From assembly GCA_013397865.1 (NCBI GenBank), contig VZTI01003657.1:306806-370805 (forward strand): DNA of 64,000 bases, read 5' to 3'. Of this stretch, positions 61,254-64,000 are shown piece after piece; positions within the stretch are counted from its first letter, which is position 1; the number at the start of each line of letters is the position of its first letter. The notes below the pieces were generated by a model, which worked only from the letters and a program-made list of their open reading frames with translations, made no database searches and was not told where the DNA came from. Position numbers and translations under genes: made by a program. Source of the DNA: Struthidea cinerea (lineage: Eukaryota > Chordata > Aves > Passeriformes > Corcoracidae).

Positions 61254-64000
61254 GTATGTACAGTCCAGTCCTGCCACTGCAGCATCCTTCCAGCCTTCCT
61301 CCTCATCCTCCCTCCTTGCTGCTGGACGTTGCAGGTCCCACTGGTTGTAAAACTCAGGTCCAGGTGTGGATTTTGAGGCTGCTCCTGGGAGAAAGATGGG
61401 TTTGGGCTGAGCAAAACCCCACACTGTGCCTGCTTTCCTGCCAAGGGGGTGCCATGCCTGCCTTTGGGAGGCAATGCCATCTTCCACGAGGGCTTTGCTC
61501 ATGGCATCTCTCCCAGCCCAGTGCCACCACTTCATCCCAACAAGCACATTCGGATGTAATTCACCATCCTTTTGCCCCCTCTCACGTCACCTTTCCCCAG
61601 CTCTCCCCTCCAATCGCGTCCACCTCTGCCTTTACCTCACGCGCACTGGGATACGGGGCACCCAAACTTTAAACTTCCAACCCTGCCGCAGGATTTGAAG
61701 CTGGAGAGCTGTCCCTGTGCCCTGGCAGTGTGGCACGGGGGACTCTCGAGGTGCCGGGGGTGCGGGACGGAGGGTCCCGGCTGTGCTATGTGGTGCACAG
61801 CCCACACAGGGGCACTGCGGGTTGGGGCTCCCGGTCTGGGACGGGACAGCGCTGCCTGGAGAGGGCTGGCAGCCGTACGGGATGAGGGGATAGTGGCTCA
61901 CCCCGGCAGTGAAGGACAGCAGTGAAGCCCTGTGTCCTTCCTCCCGTGGAGCAGCCGCAGCTCCAGATCGTGGGTTGAGTTTGCGGGGTCGCAGCTCGGC
62001 GTTCCCCCCGTGCCACAGGGAACAGCTCCCCTGGCCTGGTGCCCTGGGAGGAGACCCAGCACTGCCCTGGGGGCTGCTCCGTGGATCCGCCCCGACCCAG
62101 TCCCTGGGGCTAAGTTGAAGGAAGTAGGATTAGCCCAAAATGCCCTAAGTGGTCTCAAAACCCCATTGCCCACAGCTGGGTGCTTGGCTCAGAGCTGTCG
62201 TCCCTGGAGGCCCCACACCAGGGAGATTCCTGCCCCATGGCCCAACATTTGTGATTTACAGGCCCTGATTTCTCAGCCTCCCAGCTCCTCTTCCCATCAC
62301 TTTTCAGGTGTTTCTAACCACGAGGGCTGGGATGATTCCTACGGGGTCTTCCATGGGTAGATGACCCTGGAAATAACCTGACTCTGGGAGCTCAGGCTTT
62401 GGGCAGCAGCAGATCCAGTAGGAAGGGGTCAGGCTATTTTCTCTGCAGTTTCTGGTGCCAGTGCTTGTCACCTTCCCCTCCAAGGACATTCCCTCTTGCA
62501 TCTTTCTCAGCAACTGGCATTTAATGCCTGAGCCCCTTTGCTGCTTAAATCATATTTTAGGGCCCTGACAGGGGCCGCAGAAGTCTTTGTCACCTTCCTC
62601 TTGGATCACAGGTCCTGCCCTCATTCATTCTCTGGTGCCATTCTTGCCTCTGGCCAGTTTTATTAGACTTTGACTTGGGCTGCCTTTATTTTGACTTTTT
62701 TTTTGTTCAGGCACAAACCTGTTTGTTTGTTTATTCCTAACCACTCGCTTGTTGTGCAGCCACCAGGTTAAAGAGCCGCTCAGGGAATCATGGTTTAAAT
62801 TCTCCCTCCCCACCTCTGCCAGGCAAAGACTGCTGTTTCCCTGACTCCACATACTGAATCCCCAGGGATTTCCAGCTTGGTCCTAGACTTCCCTGCCAGC
62901 CCATCCTGAATCCAAGGAACAACCCCGACGGGGTGCAATAAGCACCCGTGGGTCCCCTGGGTCCCTGTGCCGGAGGCCAGGCTTTCAAGCTCACCTTCCT
63001 TTAACACCTCATTATTGCAGCTAGTCCAGTTTTTAGGAGAATTAGTGTTTATCTTCCCCCTGTTCCTATTGATCCCATTGTGGAGGGGTGGCTTTGAAGC
63101 CGGTTCGTCCTTCCCAGGTGCGGAAATGCCATTGTCCCCCTGCCTGCGCCGTGATTAGGGCAGGATGGTGGGAAGGTCATTAAGGGGGATCGCTTCCAGT
63201 GTCTGCAGTGGGGGGTCGGGAGGGGGGCATGCTTCCTCCCACCTGGAGCTGTCAGAGTCAGGATTCAAGCAGCTGGTTATTATTTTAATGTGTCTGGGGT
63301 TTATTTTAGCAGGGATTTTTACATCAATCCTCATCTTTCAAGAGTTGTACCCGGAGGGTGGTTACCAAAAAAAGGAGTGTATTTGCCTGCAGCCAGGGTT
63401 CCTACTGGCATGGCAGTGCTGATTTCAGGACAGGAGGCCCTGAACCCCCTGGGGAGGGGTCCCCCAGCCCCTGGCCATACTGTGGTGGAGCAGCTGAGTG
63501 GGGGTCAGTTCAGAGAGGTGGGTTTGGTGGTGAGGAGCTGCAGGGCCGTGGTGCTGTGCCTTGGAGCAGGGCTACATAGACCCCGGGGACAGGGCTGCAG
63601 GATACGGCCCTGCTCAGGGGCTGGTGAGGCCAAACAACAAAAGAAATTGTTTGTTTCTTTAATGGCTTTGGCCCCAGAGCCCAGCTGGGAAGGGAAAGGT
63701 GAGAGGGCACCGGTGGGAGATGGGAGAGATAAAACCTGGGGATGACCGGAGGGCGGTGAATGGGCTCTTTCTTTCTCCACCTCTATCTCCTTCTTCATCT
63801 CCCAGGCTTTATTCCGGGTCTCCGGGGGCTCCCTGGCTAATAACCCCGCTTAGGGACTGGAGGGGGCATGGGGGCGGCAGGCAGGACCACGGCCCCTCCA
63901 TGCACCTGCAATGCCAACAGCTGCTCCCCCAGGATGTGTTTCGGGGGGCCGTGGTGTGACTGCACATCACCCCAACACCCAGCCTGGACTTCAGCTCAGG
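61254..64000 (+). other. ASS1: ASS1 intron 12, start only
   Basis: No match to the next ASS1 coding segment is found up to the window end, so the intron exceeds 2.7 kb. An AT-rich stretch at about 62990-63340 contains CACCTCATTATTGCAGC and GGTTATTATTTTAATGTG and may be regulatory. The remainder is unremarkable. Confidence 0.5.

Noticed and set aside
61254..64000. Remaining ASS1 coding exons
   Set aside because: I searched for the family segments that follow residue 324 and found no match; they must lie downstream.

Overview
The window reads as vertebrate, almost certainly avian, nuclear DNA. Genes are split into many GT-AG exons, composition is GC-rich, interspersed repeats are very scarce, and the only recognisable transposon traces are two remnants of the CR1 LINE typical of birds and reptiles. 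Gene content and order match the human 9q34 segment NCS1 - HMCN2 - ASS1 (a bird microchromosome in chicken, from memory), all on the + strand.

Layout. (1) About 1-3,610 or 1-4,820: no convincing coding exon; best read as the long 3' UTR of the upstream gene, inferred from synteny to be NCS1, with candidate poly(A) sites at 3590 and 4781. (2) About 4,820-7,087: intergenic DNA and a GC-rich promoter region. (3) 7,088-39,638: a complete HMCN2 (hemicentin-2) gene. Reading splice sites by hand I assemble 79 coding exons whose lengths sum to 12,177 nt (4,058 codons plus stop) in one open frame: signal peptide, VWA domain, hemicentin linker, 33 Ig domains, a nidogen-type G2 beta-barrel, four calcium-binding EGF domains and a fibulin-type C-terminal module. 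Its poly(A) signal is at about 40,041. (4) 40,070-41,107: intergenic DNA and the TATA-containing ASS1 promoter. (5) 41,108-64,000: the 5' part of ASS1 (argininosuccinate synthase): a non-coding first exon and 11 coding exons giving 324 residues; the last ~90 residues lie beyond the window.

The two main genes are unrelated in function. HMCN2 is a secreted extracellular-matrix protein; ASS1 is a cytosolic enzyme that joins citrulline and aspartate. They also differ in architecture: HMCN2 is packed (37% coding, introns down to 66 bp), whereas ASS1 has long introns holding many AT-rich, homeodomain-site-like blocks that look like conserved regulatory elements.

I found no operon, phage, CRISPR array or novel defence-type system. 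The most useful observations are a 125-bp false-looking duplication at a single N inside an HMCN2 exon, recurring intron positions that record how the Ig array duplicated, one exon fusing two Ig domains, and the candidate regulatory blocks in ASS1 introns. Exon limits come from manual reading of frame and splice consensus, not alignment.
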